A DNA stretch of 64,000 nt from Desulfotignum sp. (GCA_018399285.1 JAGYOW010000003.1:62001-126000); one strand, 5' to 3'; counted from the stretch's first letter, positions 1 to 9,913 are shown. The notes: generated from the letters alone by a model not told the origin. Program-made: numbers and translations.

Positions 1-1546
1 GAAATTCATTGGCAAATACCGCCAGCTCGATGCCGGGCACGGGCAGGGATTTTGGTTTTTTTGCTCCGGCCGCCACAACCGTGAAATCATATTCATCCCG
101 GATCCGGGCAAAGGCATCCGCATCAATGGACTGTTTCAGGCGGATATCGGGAATCAGGGCCTTGATCCGCGCCAGTTCCGTTTTCAGGGTGTTTTCAGGA
201 ATCCGGGACCCCGGTATCACGGATGCGATCTTGCCGCCGATGACTGACCCGGTGTCGAACACGGTCACCAAATGGCCGTTAAGGGTCAGGTGCCAGGCAG
301 CGGACAGCCCGCCGGGACCCGCACCGATCACCGCCATTTTTCTGCCGGTTTTTTCCGGCGGTTCCGGGGGGGGGACCTGTTCCCCGGCCCGGCCCAGGTT
401 TCTGACACTCACCGGGGGCATGCCTTCCTGATGCCGGGTGCAGGCAGCCATGCAGGGGCTGGGACACAGATATCCGCACACGGTGGCGGGAAACGGGGTA
501 TGGGCCAGACCCATGGCAATGGCTTCGTCCACATTGTCAGCCCTTACCATGGCCCAGCGGTCCTGAACCGGAATCCCGGTAGGGCAGGCTGCCTGGCACG
601 GAGCAATATATTTATCCTGTTCCCACACCGGCACATACCGGCGCAGATCCCCTGTGGCGATTACCGGAATGGTTCCCGGCACTGTTTCCTGCAAATCTCC
701 GATCAGCCCGCCTGGACCCAGTTCCCGGTCCCACACCTGTTTTCTGAAACCCTGCATATCCGGCCGGTTTGGGCTGTCCGCTTTTTCATGGGGAGATTTG
801 GCTGTCAGCAGCATCCACTCCGGCCGGACCGTCAAAGTGGCCAAAAGGTCCATCCGGCCGGTTTTTTTCAAAAAATTTTCCAGCCCGGTTTCCAGCCACT
901 GCCAGTCGTCATCGGTCAGTGACACCTGTTTGGCATCTTTTTGGCTGAATCCTGCCGCGCTGCCCCGGACAAACACCTTGCCTCCCACCATGCCCACCAG
1001 GGGCCGGTATCCCAGCACCTTTTCTTCCGGCTGACTGCCGTGTCCGCACACCACGGCAATACCTCCGGCCATGAATTCACCGAAATAATCCCCGGCCGTG
1101 CCCAGAACCCACAGCTCCGGCGGATCGAACCGGGGGTTGTGTTTGGTCATGGTCATGCCCCGGGCACCGATGCTGCCGCCCACAAACACCCGGCCCTGGG
1201 CCGCGCCGTTCATCACGCCGTTGGAGGCGTGGCCGTGGACCACAATCCGGGCCCCGGCATTGAGCCATCCCAGATCATCAGATGCCGGTCCCATGATCTC
1301 GATACAGGTATTGGCATTTCCCAGGGACCCGGTTCTCTGGCCGGAGTGTCCGATAATGCGGATATTCACCGGATCCGTGCCCGCGTCCCACAGCCGGCCC
1401 CCGATGCCGTGCTGGCCGAATGCCTCGATCTCCAGATGCCTTTGGCCGCTGTGGATCTGCTGATGAATGATCTCCTCCAGAACCCTGGAAGGAATCCGTT
1501 TTTCTTCTCTTTTGCCGGGAATATAAATAAAATCAGTGTGTGTCAT
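1..1546 (-). CDS. Glutamate synthase-like protein: GXGXG (GltB C-terminal) domain fused to a GltD-like FAD/NAD(P) oxidoreductase; truncated at the window edge
   Basis: Reverse-strand reading from ATG at 1546 gives GHSGQRTGSLGNANTCIEIMG...GRVFVGGSIGARGMTM (GXGXG-type), then Cys-rich CQAACPTGIPVQDR...VCGYLCPSPCMAACTR and KMAVIGAGPGGLSAAWHL (FAD-binding). Open to base 1. Confidence 0.8.
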   Translation of the reverse strand, partial: MTHTDFIYIPGKREEKRIPSRVLEEIIHQQIHSGQRHLEIEAFGQHGIGGRLWDAGTDPVNIRIIGHSGQRTGSLGNANTCIEIMGPASDDLGWLNAGARIVVHGHASNGVMNGAAQGRVFVGGSIGARGMTMTKHNPRFDPPELWVLGTAGDYFGEFMAGGIAVVCGHGSQPEEKVLGYRPLVGMVGGKVFVRGSAAGFSQKDAKQVSLTDDDWQWLETGLENFLKKTGRMDLLATLTVRPEWMLLTAKSPHEKADSPNRPDMQGFRKQVWDRELGPGGLIGDLQETVPGTIPVIATGDLRRYVPVWEQDKYIAPCQAACPTGIPVQDRWAMVRADNVDEAIAMGLAHTPFPATVCGYLCPSPCMAACTRHQEGMPPVSVRNLGRAGEQVPPPEPPEKTGRKMAVIGAGPGGLSAAWHLTLNGHLVTVFDTGSVIGGKIASVIPGSRIPENTLKTELARIKALIPDIRLKQSIDADAFARIRDEYDFTVVAAGAKKPKSLPVPGIELAVFANEF

Positions 1547-1557
1547 ATCTGAATTCC

Positions 1558-3192
1558 TTACACTACATACTTGATACTCAATCGCTGGGCTGCCGCAACA
1601 TCATCAATACCCAGGGCGTCGGACATGCCGATGGGCAGAGAGGTGGACCGACCCAGAGGCGCCACGATCTTTTTGAGTTCCGTGTCAAAGGACACGAACA
1701 GGTCCACCACCCGCTCTGCCACATCTTCAGGGTCCAGCCGCCGGTAGAGTCTGGGATCCTGGGAGGTGATGCCCTTGGGACAGATCCCCACGTTGCAGAC
1801 ATTGCACCGGTCCTCTTCGGTTCCCACGCACCCGGCGGCCGCCTGCATCACATATTTGCCGATCTGGACCCCGGAGGCCCCCAGCATGATCAATGCCGCG
1901 GCATTGGCGGCCAGGTTCCCGTTTTTTCCGATGCCGCCCCCGGCAAAAATCGGAATTTCGTTCTGCTTGCCGATCTTGATCAGGTTCAGGTAGTTGTCTC
2001 TGATACAGCTGGCAATGGGGTGCCCCATGTGGTCCATGGACACGGTATAGGCCGCGCCTGTGCCCCCGTCTTCGCCGTCAATGGCCAGGCCTGACGCATA
2101 ATCGTTTCGGGTGAGGTTGTTGAGCACGGCCAGGGAGGTGGAGGACGCCGAAATCTTGGGATACACCGGCACCCGGAACCCCCAGGCCATGGACATGGAC
2201 AAGATCATCTTGGCCACGGATTCTTCGATGGAATACTGGGTCTGGTGGGTGGGGGGGCTGGGCAGGCTCACGCCGGCGGGCACGCCCCGGATGGCGGCAA
2301 TCAGTTTGTTGACCTTGTGCCACATCAAAAGGCCGCCGTCCCCGGGTTTGGCGCCCTGGCCGTACTTGATCTCAATGGCGCAGGGGTCTTCCTTCATATG
2401 CGGAATGGCGTGAATGATCTCATCCCAACCGAAATAGCCGGAAGCGATCTGGAGAATCACATATTTGAGAAACCGGGACCGCAGCAGCCGGGGCGGGCAT
2501 CCGCCTTCGCCTGTGCACATGCGCACGGGCATGCCCATCTCCTCGTTCAGATACGCCACCCCCATCTGGAGCCCCTCCCACATGGTGGGGGACAGGGCAC
2601 CAAAAGACATGCCGCCGATGATCAACGGATAGATTTCCCGCACCGGCGGAATCCATCCCTTTTCCTTCAGGCGTTTCATGTTTTCCCTGGGGGAAAGCAC
2701 CCGTCCCAGCAGGGTCCGCATCTCGAACTCATGGCGACCGGCATCCAGGGCCGGGTCCGTGAGCATGGAGATCCGGGTGAACTTGATCCGGTCCAGAATC
2801 GAGCCGGCCGCGTTGCGGCGCCCGCCCCGGCGCCGGGGCACCCCCTGCTGGTTGATATGAAACTTCATCCGGTCCAGTCCGGGATTTTTTTCCGGATGGA
2901 TGGCGTCATTGGGGCATACCAGAGTGCACATGGCACACCCGATACAGGCATGGGCCACATCGGTTTTCTGCCGGATCCCGTAAAACACATCCTGGGCAAC
3001 CCCCTGATCCGCCTGTCTGCGGATGCTGGGTTTGAGGGTCCGTTTTCTGAACACGCCCAGTTCAATGGCTTTGACCGGACACACGGCCGTGCACTGGCCG
3101 CACAGGGTACACCGGTCATTGCTGAATTTCACCTGCCAGGGCAGGTCGTTGAGGCTTAAAGCGGAAGGTTCAAGGCTTCGGTTTGACGACAT
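1558..3192 (-). CDS. Glutamate synthase central/FMN domain protein with N-terminal 4Fe-4S ferredoxin motifs
   Basis: 544 aa ORF; CTLCGQCTAVCPVKAIELG and CIGCAMCTLVCPNDAIHP motifs; GEDGGTGAAYTVSMDHMGHP and GGGIGKNGNLAANAAALIMLGASGVQIGK typical of GltS FMN domain. Confidence 0.88.
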   Translation of the reverse strand: MSSNRSLEPSALSLNDLPWQVKFSNDRCTLCGQCTAVCPVKAIELGVFRKRTLKPSIRRQADQGVAQDVFYGIRQKTDVAHACIGCAMCTLVCPNDAIHPEKNPGLDRMKFHINQQGVPRRRGGRRNAAGSILDRIKFTRISMLTDPALDAGRHEFEMRTLLGRVLSPRENMKRLKEKGWIPPVREIYPLIIGGMSFGALSPTMWEGLQMGVAYLNEEMGMPVRMCTGEGGCPPRLLRSRFLKYVILQIASGYFGWDEIIHAIPHMKEDPCAIEIKYGQGAKPGDGGLLMWHKVNKLIAAIRGVPAGVSLPSPPTHQTQYSIEESVAKMILSMSMAWGFRVPVYPKISASSTSLAVLNNLTRNDYASGLAIDGEDGGTGAAYTVSMDHMGHPIASCIRDNYLNLIKIGKQNEIPIFAGGGIGKNGNLAANAAALIMLGASGVQIGKYVMQAAAGCVGTEEDRCNVCNVGICPKGITSQDPRLYRRLDPEDVAERVVDLFVSFDTELKKIVAPLGRSTSLPIGMSDALGIDDVAAAQRLSIKYVV

Positions 3193-4289
3193 ATGGTTAC
3201 CTCCTGGCGGTCGGGGCCGACAATGGCTGTGTCTAAATGCATGGGTTGAATGTCTCTGGATTTGTCCCGGTCCGGAATCACGGCATCCAGGCCGCAGATT
3301 TCCGAGGAAAACCCGTAAAGGCCGGGTTTTCCTCCCACCACACCGGGCCGCAGTTTTTTGCGGTCCTGAACCATGAACAACGAATGGTCCGGCAGGGTGC
3401 CGATGACGCAGTTGGGACCGTCAATGATCAAAGAGCGGCAGGTGCGTTTCAGGTGAGACAGGAATCCGGCATTGTGATGAACGGCCAGGTCTCTTTCCTG
3501 AAGCGGGGTGATCACATGCTTGTACCCGTCGATTCCCAGCCCCAGTTCAACCAGGGAATAATGCAGGATATGGGCAAACACTTCGGAATCGGACTGGTAT
3601 CCGGTGTAGGCGGCAATCCCCCGGGAGGTCAGAAAATCCCTGATGGGAATAAATGCCGTATTTTCGCCGTTGGTCATGGTGCTGTACCCTTTGATGAAAA
3701 ACGGATGACACGCATACAGATCAATGGCGTAATTGGTGTTCTGCCTTCCCTGGGCCATGATGATCCTGGCCTTGAGTTCCTTGCGGTCCAGTCCCAGATA
3801 TCCGGCCAGAAGCAGCGGATCTCCGATCTCCTTGATCATGATGGTGTCCGGCCAGAAGGAAAACACCATCATATCTTTTTTTCCTCTCCCATTTCGCGGA
3901 TCTTTAGCCGGATGTCGGACAAAGCCGGACCGCCATGTCGTCTTTGCTCAGATTGTCCAGTCTCGGGCAGTTCATAGGCCCGGATCAGGTACAGGTCCCT
4001 TCTGGGAATGCCTTCAACGGTTTTTTGGGCACTTTTAAAGAGATTTTATATTTGGTGAGAAAACCTAAATTCATCATGAACAGATCCAGGCGCCGGATCC
4101 CTTTCTTCACTGAAAATACCCGACAGAATCGGGGCCTCTTTTCACTTCTTTCAAACGGCCCGCCCAGGTCCTGGAGCAACAGTCCCATGCCGGACCCGTC
4201 ATGGCCTTCCTTCTCATCACATCCAGCGCCTTGATGGCCAGCATGGGGGACACCGGGTCCCGGCTGGTGAGTGCGAACAAACGACACAT
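3156..4289 (-). pseudogene. Class II glutamine amidotransferase (GltB N-terminal-like), interrupted by at least three frameshifts
   Basis: N-terminus MCRLFALTSRDPVSPMLAIKALDVM (catalytic Cys2) in one frame; DEKEGHDGSGMGLLLQDLGGPFE and MMNLGFLTKYKISLKVPKK in a second; VEGIPRRDLYLIRAYELPE in a third; intact C-terminal 238 aa ORF 3156..3872. May be sequencing error rather than a real pseudogene. Confidence 0.7.
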
Positions 4290-4683
4290 ATCAATATCTC
4301 CTGACATCTTAAAAACATTGCAGAGGCCCACCCTGGGCAAGCCGTCCTCACTGCGAATTCTGGAGAAAAGGGGAATTCACTGATTTCAAGAATTTCAATC
4401 TAAAGAGAATATAGAATCATGTCAATCATTTTTTTTCGAAAATTTTCAAAATGGGAGAAGAAAAGAACAAAACGCTTTGAAAAAGATATTTTTTACGCAG
4501 AATGTTTGGATAGTCACCTTGAAAAAGAAATTTCATTTTTGTGAGCTTCAATCGCCGGATCCAGAACACAGATCCATGGTGCCCGGCCAACGTACGATAA
4601 GACCCAGGCACCATAAACCCCGTTTCCTGAAACACACCGGGGAAACAGGGTTTGTGGACACGGCATCACAAAAATTTGGAAAT

Positions 4684-5022
4684 TAAACCGCCTGATCGGT
4701 TTTCATGGACTGATAGTAATCGTTCACCTGAAGCTCCCGGGTCTGTTTACGATACCAGCCGTCAAAAAGGATCAGACCGGCCTGTCCGTCCAGGGAAGTA
4801 TAGTTTTTGGATGCTCTGTCCCCTGAATGGCAGCTGTGGCCGGATCAAACACCCGGAAACCAATCGTGCCGTCTTTGGCAGATCAGTGACCATTTTCAGC
4901 TGCCAGACCCAGTCCGGATCATATTGCAGATTCACCACCAGATATTTTCCCAGGTCTGATATCAGTTCTTTGGGTTTGGGAAGCGGATCCGTGCCGGTTT
5001 TTTTCCAGAATTTCCAGTTCAT
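4684..5022 (-). pseudogene. Small hypothetical protein with two apparent frameshifts
   Basis: MNWKFWKKTGTDPLPKPKELISDLGKYLVVNLQYDPDWVWQLKMVTDLPKT then GTIGFRVFDPATAAIQGTEHPKT in frame 2, then TSLDGQAGLILFDGWYRKQTRELQVNDYYQSMKTDQAV* in frame 3, all continuous on the minus strand. Confidence 0.5.
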
Positions 5023-5100
5023 TTTTCACCTCTTTGCGTAAAATGTATGATTTTTCAAAATCTCTTCAGCATAAATCATACCACTGGGAAAACGCTTTTT

Positions 5101-5216
5101 GGCAGAAGGCCGCCCCCGGTGGGGGTGCCTTACTGCCGGACAGGAATCCACGGGGTGGCTCCGACAGTCCGTCAGCAAGACACCCCCACCGGGGGCTCCG
5201 CTGTACAAGCGGGAAC
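5101..5216 (+). repeat. Dispersed nested palindromic element, copy A
   Basis: Outer stem GCCCCCGGTGGGGGTG (5112-5127)/CACCCCCACCGGGGGC (5181-5196), 16 bp perfect; middle stem CTGCCGGAC/GTCCGTCAG (8/9); inner CCAC-GGG-GTGG. Loop core is nearly identical to the reverse complement of 52310-52400. Confidence 0.85.
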
Positions 5217-5401
5217 CGGCCCTGATTTGCCAAGCCCTTACTCCCTGTCAAACACGGCAGAGGGTGAGGCCCACAGGGACCGCCCGGCACGGGTCATTTG
5301 CCTGACAGGTATCGCAAACCAAAAAGATCAGAAAAAAGACATTTTATGTCTGATTCAAAGAAAAACAGACGTCTTTGGTCCTGAATTTAAGAGACTGAAA
5401 C

Positions 5402-6955
5402 CTATCCGGCATTTCGGCCAAAAGGAATATTGAGCTTTTTCATGCGCTTGCGCAGAGTCGACGGATGGACCGCCAGAACCTTTGCCGCGCCTTTGTCCCC
5501 TTCCACCCGGCCTTTGCACTGGTGCAGCACGGCCTGGATATGATCGGCCATCACCTGGTCCAGGGTCCGGCCGGTGGGAGTAAAATCCGCTTTTTCAGGC
5601 ACCATGGGCCGGGATATCGATGCCGGAGACAAACCGATTTCACAGAAATCCAGGGATCCGGAACGGTCCAGGATCATGGATCTTTCCACAGCATTTTCCA
5701 GTTCCCGGATATTGCCGGGCCATTGATATGCCATCAACCGGTCCATGACGGCGCTGGAAACACGGGGTACCTGGTGGCGCTTCATTTCCCGGGATTTTTT
5801 TTCAATAAAATGCCTCACCAGATCCGGAATATCCGGTGTCCGTTCCCGGAGGGGCGGGATCTCAATGGGAAACACCTGAAGCCGGAAAAACAGGTCCGGC
5901 CGGAACTGACGATCGGCCATCATTTTTTCCAGATTCCGGTGGGTGGCGGCAATGACCCGGATATTCACGCCAATGGTTTCACTGCCTCCCACCCGGTCGA
6001 TCTCCTTTTCCTGAAGCACCCGCAAAAGCCGGATCTGGGCCTCGGCCGGCAGTTCTCCGATTTCATCCAGAAACAGGGTCCCGCCCTGGGCCCGTTCGAT
6101 ACGGCCTCTTTTCCGGGAGACAGCACCGGTGAACGCGCCTTTTTCATACCCGAACAATTCACTGTCCAGAAGGGATGCGGGAATGGCCCCGCAGTTCACC
6201 CGGATAAACGGCCCGTCTTTGCGAAGGGACAGGTTGTGGATGGCGTTGGCGATCACCTCTTTGCCGGTACCGGTCTCTCCCAGCAGCAGCACCGGACTTT
6301 CCAGGGGTGCCACCTGACGTACCATTTCCATCACCGACTTGAGGCCCTGGCTTGCCCCCACGACTTTTTCACCGGATATTTTATGCAGTTCATCCTGCAG
6401 GTACCGGTTGTCATCCGCCAAAAGTTCCTTAAGGTTTTTCAGTTCCCGGAACCGCAGGCTGTTGGTCAGCGCAATGGCACAGGGTTTGGCCAGAAGACTG
6501 AGCAGATGAACATGGGACAGGGTAAATGGATGATGTCCGTCATTGAACACACTGAAAATCCCCAGCATGGTTTTTTCCAGCACCAGGTCCATGACCACGG
6601 CAGACAGGTCCCAGGCCTTGAGCCGATCCGCCACCGGCCCGGTCACGGGATCATTGCCCAGCCGTTCAATCACCCGGATTCTTTCCAGACGGCGGGTTTC
6701 CACCTGGCGGCGCCCGTTTCTGGACAACGGAATCCGGATAGACACGGCCCGGCCGGACCGGGGGGTGGCATGGGCTACCATTTCCACGGTCCCGGTCCTG
6801 GGATGATACACCTGAAACCCCATCTGACCGGCCGGCATAAACCGCCTTACATATAAAAGGCACTGGTGGAGGGCCCGCTCCAGATCCAGACTGGAGCACA
6901 GCCGGAGCGTGGCTTCCCTGAAAAACTCTTTTTCATCTGATTGCGTGTCAGTCAT
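5402..6955 (-). CDS. Sigma-54-dependent Fis-family transcriptional regulator with N-terminal GAF-like domain
   Basis: 517 aa; GETGTGKEVIANAIH (Walker A), GAFTGAVSRKRGRIERAQGGTLFLDEIGELP, C-terminal HTH-like AAKVLAVHPSTLRKRMKKLNI. Confidence 0.93.
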   Translation of the reverse strand: MTDTQSDEKEFFREATLRLCSSLDLERALHQCLLYVRRFMPAGQMGFQVYHPRTGTVEMVAHATPRSGRAVSIRIPLSRNGRRQVETRRLERIRVIERLGNDPVTGPVADRLKAWDLSAVVMDLVLEKTMLGIFSVFNDGHHPFTLSHVHLLSLLAKPCAIALTNSLRFRELKNLKELLADDNRYLQDELHKISGEKVVGASQGLKSVMEMVRQVAPLESPVLLLGETGTGKEVIANAIHNLSLRKDGPFIRVNCGAIPASLLDSELFGYEKGAFTGAVSRKRGRIERAQGGTLFLDEIGELPAEAQIRLLRVLQEKEIDRVGGSETIGVNIRVIAATHRNLEKMMADRQFRPDLFFRLQVFPIEIPPLRERTPDIPDLVRHFIEKKSREMKRHQVPRVSSAVMDRLMAYQWPGNIRELENAVERSMILDRSGSLDFCEIGLSPASISRPMVPEKADFTPTGRTLDQVMADHIQAVLHQCKGRVEGDKGAAKVLAVHPSTLRKRMKKLNIPFGRNAG

Positions 6956-6970
6956 AAACCAATATCCTTC

Positions 6971-7014
6971 CTGTTCTATCCGACAGTTTATAGAAAAACT
7001 TTTAAATAGAACAG
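6971..7014. promoter_or_regulatory. Putative upstream activator sequence / operator between the sigma-54 regulator and the beta-oxidation operon
   Basis: Perfect inverted repeat CTGTTCTAT (6971-6979)/ATAGAACAG (7006-7014), with an additional ATAGAA half-site at 6990-6995. Confidence 0.45.
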
Positions 7015-7098
7015 GTTTTTCTTTTCCATAAGACAGAAAATCAACCTATTTGCCAAAAAATAAAAATATAACCTCTTGTAATAAAACATAAATCTATT

Positions 7099-7117
7099 TC
7101 GGGCATAATTTGTGCAT
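7099..7117 (+). promoter_or_regulatory. Putative sigma-54 (-24/-12) promoter
   Basis: TCGGGCATAATTTGTGCAT: GG (7102-7103)-N10-GC (7114-7115), 50 bp before the ATG at 7165 and ~90 bp downstream of the inverted repeat. Confidence 0.5.
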
Positions 7118-7164
7118 TTTAATTATCCATGAACCAGAAACCCTGTAACCAAGAGGAGTGACAT

Positions 7165-8022
7165 ATGGAAATAAAAAAAATCTGCGTGCTGGGCGCGGGA
7201 ATCATGGGGGCCGGCATTGCCCAGGTCTGTGCCAAGGCCGGATTTGAGGTGTTCATCCGGGATATGGAAGACCGGTTTGTGGAAAACGGGTTGACCACCA
7301 TCAAATCCAACCTGGACCGGGCCGTGTCCAAGGGAAAAATGGATAAAGACGAGGCAGATGCTGTTTTAGGCCGGATCACCGGCACCACCGATCTGACCCG
7401 GGCTGCCGGTGAGGCAGACCTGGTCATTGAAGCCATCATCGAGGTGATGGACATCAAAAGACAGGTGTTTCAGGATCTGGACAACATCTGCAAAAAAGAC
7501 ACCCTGATCGCCACCAATACCTCGGGATTGTCCATTACCGAGATGGCGGCTGTGACCCAGCGGGCCGACAAGGTCATCGGCATGCATTTTTTCAATCCCG
7601 TGCCCGTGATGAAGCTGGTGGAGCTGATCCGGGGATTCACCACGTCGGACGACACCCTGAACATGGCCTGGGAATTTGTGGAAAAAATCGACAAAACCCC
7701 CATAGAAGTCAAGGAAGCTCCGGGGTTTGCCGTGAACCGGATTCTGGTGCCCATGATCAACGAGGCCATTTTTGTTCTGGCCGAAGGCGTGGCATCGGCC
7801 GAAGATATCGACAAATCCATGATGCTGGGGGCCAATCATCCCATCGGGCCGCTGGCGTTGTCCGACATGGTGGGCCTGGACACCATCTTGTTTGTGCTGG
7901 AGGGGTTTCACCGGGAACTGGGAGAAGACAAGTACCGGCCGGCGCCGTTGCTGCGCAAAATGGTGCGGGCCGGATACCTGGGCCGCAAAAGCGGCAAAGG
8001 ATTCTACGATTACACCAAATAG
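7165..8022 (+). CDS. 3-hydroxyacyl-CoA dehydrogenase (hydroxybutyryl-CoA dehydrogenase type)
   Basis: 285 aa; [63 protein letters not shown]. Confidence 0.93.
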   Translation: MEIKKICVLGAGIMGAGIAQVCAKAGFEVFIRDMEDRFVENGLTTIKSNLDRAVSKGKMDKDEADAVLGRITGTTDLTRAAGEADLVIEAIIEVMDIKRQVFQDLDNICKKDTLIATNTSGLSITEMAAVTQRADKVIGMHFFNPVPVMKLVELIRGFTTSDDTLNMAWEFVEKIDKTPIEVKEAPGFAVNRILVPMINEAIFVLAEGVASAEDIDKSMMLGANHPIGPLALSDMVGLDTILFVLEGFHRELGEDKYRPAPLLRKMVRAGYLGRKSGKGFYDYTK

Positions 8023-8104
8023 GACCCATGGGCCCGGGCTGACCCAAATTTCAGTTCCGGGCCATCTGTCTTTGATCGAATCAAACACCAAAAAAGGAGC
8101 ACCC

Positions 8105-9913
8105 ATGGCACAAGAGGTTGCAGACCGCCGGGATGTGGATTTTGTTCTTCACGAACAACTGGAAGTGGCACAATTGAGCCGGCATGATCATTTTTCGGAA
8201 TTCACCCGGAAAACCGTTGACCTGATCGTATCCGAGGCCCGGAACCTGGCCCTCAAGGAACTGCTTTCCTGCCAGCGGGAAGCAGATGAAGATGGCTGCA
8301 CGTTTGACAGCGGACAGGTAACCGTTCCCAAAGCGTTTCACCGGGCCTATGATCTTTTCAGACAGGGCGAATGGATCGCCATGTGTGATGATCCGGCCTG
8401 GGGCGGGCAGGGCATGCCCCGCACTGTGGCCATGGCCGCTGAAAACTATTTTAACGGCGCCAATTTTCCGTTCATGCTCCACAACATTCTGATTCACGGG
8501 GCCGGCAAGCTGGTGGAACGGTTCGGCACGGACCCGCAGAAAAAAATGTATTTGAAAAACATGTATACCGGCAAATGGGGCGGCTCCATGCTGCTTACCG
8601 AGCCGGAAGCCGGATCGGATGTGGGGGCGTTGACCACCAAAGCCGTGAAAAATGATGACGGCACCTACCGCATTTCCGGCAGCAAGATTTTCATCTCCTC
8701 GGGCGACACCGATCTGGTGGAAAACATTATCCATCCGGTGCTGGCCAGAATCGAGGGGGCACCGGCCGGTACCGCCGGCATCTCCCTGTTCCTGGTACCC
8801 AAATTTCGGGTGAACAAGGACGGCACCCAGGGAGAGTTCAACGATATCGTGTGCACCGGCATCGAGCATAAAATGGGCATCCACGGCAGTCCCACCTGTG
8901 CCATGACCCTGGGCGGCAAAGGGGCGTGCATCGGCACCCTTTTGGGAGAAGAAAACAAAGGCATGCGGGCCATGTTCGTGATGATGAACGAAGCCCGGCT
9001 CCATGTGGGCATGCAGGGTTTTGCCTGTGCCGGGGCATCTTACCTCAATGCCCTGAACTATGCCAGAGACCGGGTCCAGGGTGCGGCCCTCACTTCACCC
9101 AAAGGGTCTATTGGTGTCCCCATCATCCAGCATCCGGATATCCGGCGCACGCTGCTCTCAATGAAAACCGTTTCCGAAGCAATGCGCAGCCTGCTGTTTT
9201 ATGTGGGATTTCTGGAAGACAAGATGACCGTGAGTTCAGATAAAAATGAAAAAGCCCGGTACCAGGGGCTCATCGACGTGCTCATTCCCGTGGCCAAGGG
9301 GTATGTCACGGACCGGGCCTTTGAACTCTGTTCCGCAGGCCTTCAGGTATTCGGCGGATATGGATACACCCGGGAATATCCCCAGGAGCAGCTGCTTCGG
9401 GACTGCCGGATCACCCAGATTTATGAGGGCACCAACGGAATCCAGGCCATGGATCTTTTGGGCAGGAAACTGGGGCTCAATCAGGGTCAGGCCTTCATGG
9501 ATCTGGTCACTGAAGTGGAACAAACCATTGGTGCCGCAAAAAAAGAAACAGAACTGGTATCCCTGGCAGATATCCTGGAAACCACCCTCAACCATTTAAA
9601 GGAAACCGCCGGAAAACTGGCCGGGGATCTGGGGTCGAAAAGCATATTGACCGCATTTGCCCATGCCCATCCGTTTCTGGATGTCACCGGCGACACCCTG
9701 ATGGGGTGGATGCTCTTGTGGCGGGCTGTGATTGCCGCCCGGAAACTTGGGGACAATCCCAAAAAAAAGGATGCTGCCTTTTACCAGGGCCAGGTGACAG
9801 GGGCCCGGTTTTTCATTAGCACGGTGCTGCCGGTGGCCCAGGCAAAAATGGCGGTGATCCAGGCCGGTGATACCAGCGCCCTGGACATGGCAGACACCTC
9901 ATTTGGATCTTAA
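8105..9913 (+). CDS. Acyl-CoA dehydrogenase
   Basis: MAQEVADRRDVDFVLHEQLEV...; LLTEPEAGSDVGALTTKAV, GGYGYTREYPQEQLLRDCRITQIYEGTNGIQAMDLLGRK. Confidence 0.92.
   Translation: MAQEVADRRDVDFVLHEQLEVAQLSRHDHFSEFTRKTVDLIVSEARNLALKELLSCQREADEDGCTFDSGQVTVPKAFHRAYDLFRQGEWIAMCDDPAWGGQGMPRTVAMAAENYFNGANFPFMLHNILIHGAGKLVERFGTDPQKKMYLKNMYTGKWGGSMLLTEPEAGSDVGALTTKAVKNDDGTYRISGSKIFISSGDTDLVENIIHPVLARIEGAPAGTAGISLFLVPKFRVNKDGTQGEFNDIVCTGIEHKMGIHGSPTCAMTLGGKGACIGTLLGEENKGMRAMFVMMNEARLHVGMQGFACAGASYLNALNYARDRVQGAALTSPKGSIGVPIIQHPDIRRTLLSMKTVSEAMRSLLFYVGFLEDKMTVSSDKNEKARYQGLIDVLIPVAKGYVTDRAFELCSAGLQVFGGYGYTREYPQEQLLRDCRITQIYEGTNGIQAMDLLGRKLGLNQGQAFMDLVTEVEQTIGAAKKETELVSLADILETTLNHLKETAGKLAGDLGSKSILTAFAHAHPFLDVTGDTLMGWMLLWRAVIAARKLGDNPKKKDAAFYQGQVTGARFFISTVLPVAQAKMAVIQAGDTSALDMADTSFGS

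Noticed and set aside
4390-4690. AT-rich spacer with short plus/minus ORFs (4426..4635 minus, 4477..4686 plus) as genes
   Set aside because: Overlapping low-complexity ORFs on both strands with no start context or motifs; probably non-coding.
5465-6856. 463-aa plus-strand ORF opposite the sigma-54 regulator (similar cases: 55383..56492 minus, 13095..13673 plus, 12524..12976 plus, 41844..42653 minus)
   Set aside because: His/Gly/Gln-rich antisense translation of well-supported genes; no domain-like motifs. Typical artefacts of high-GC codon usage.
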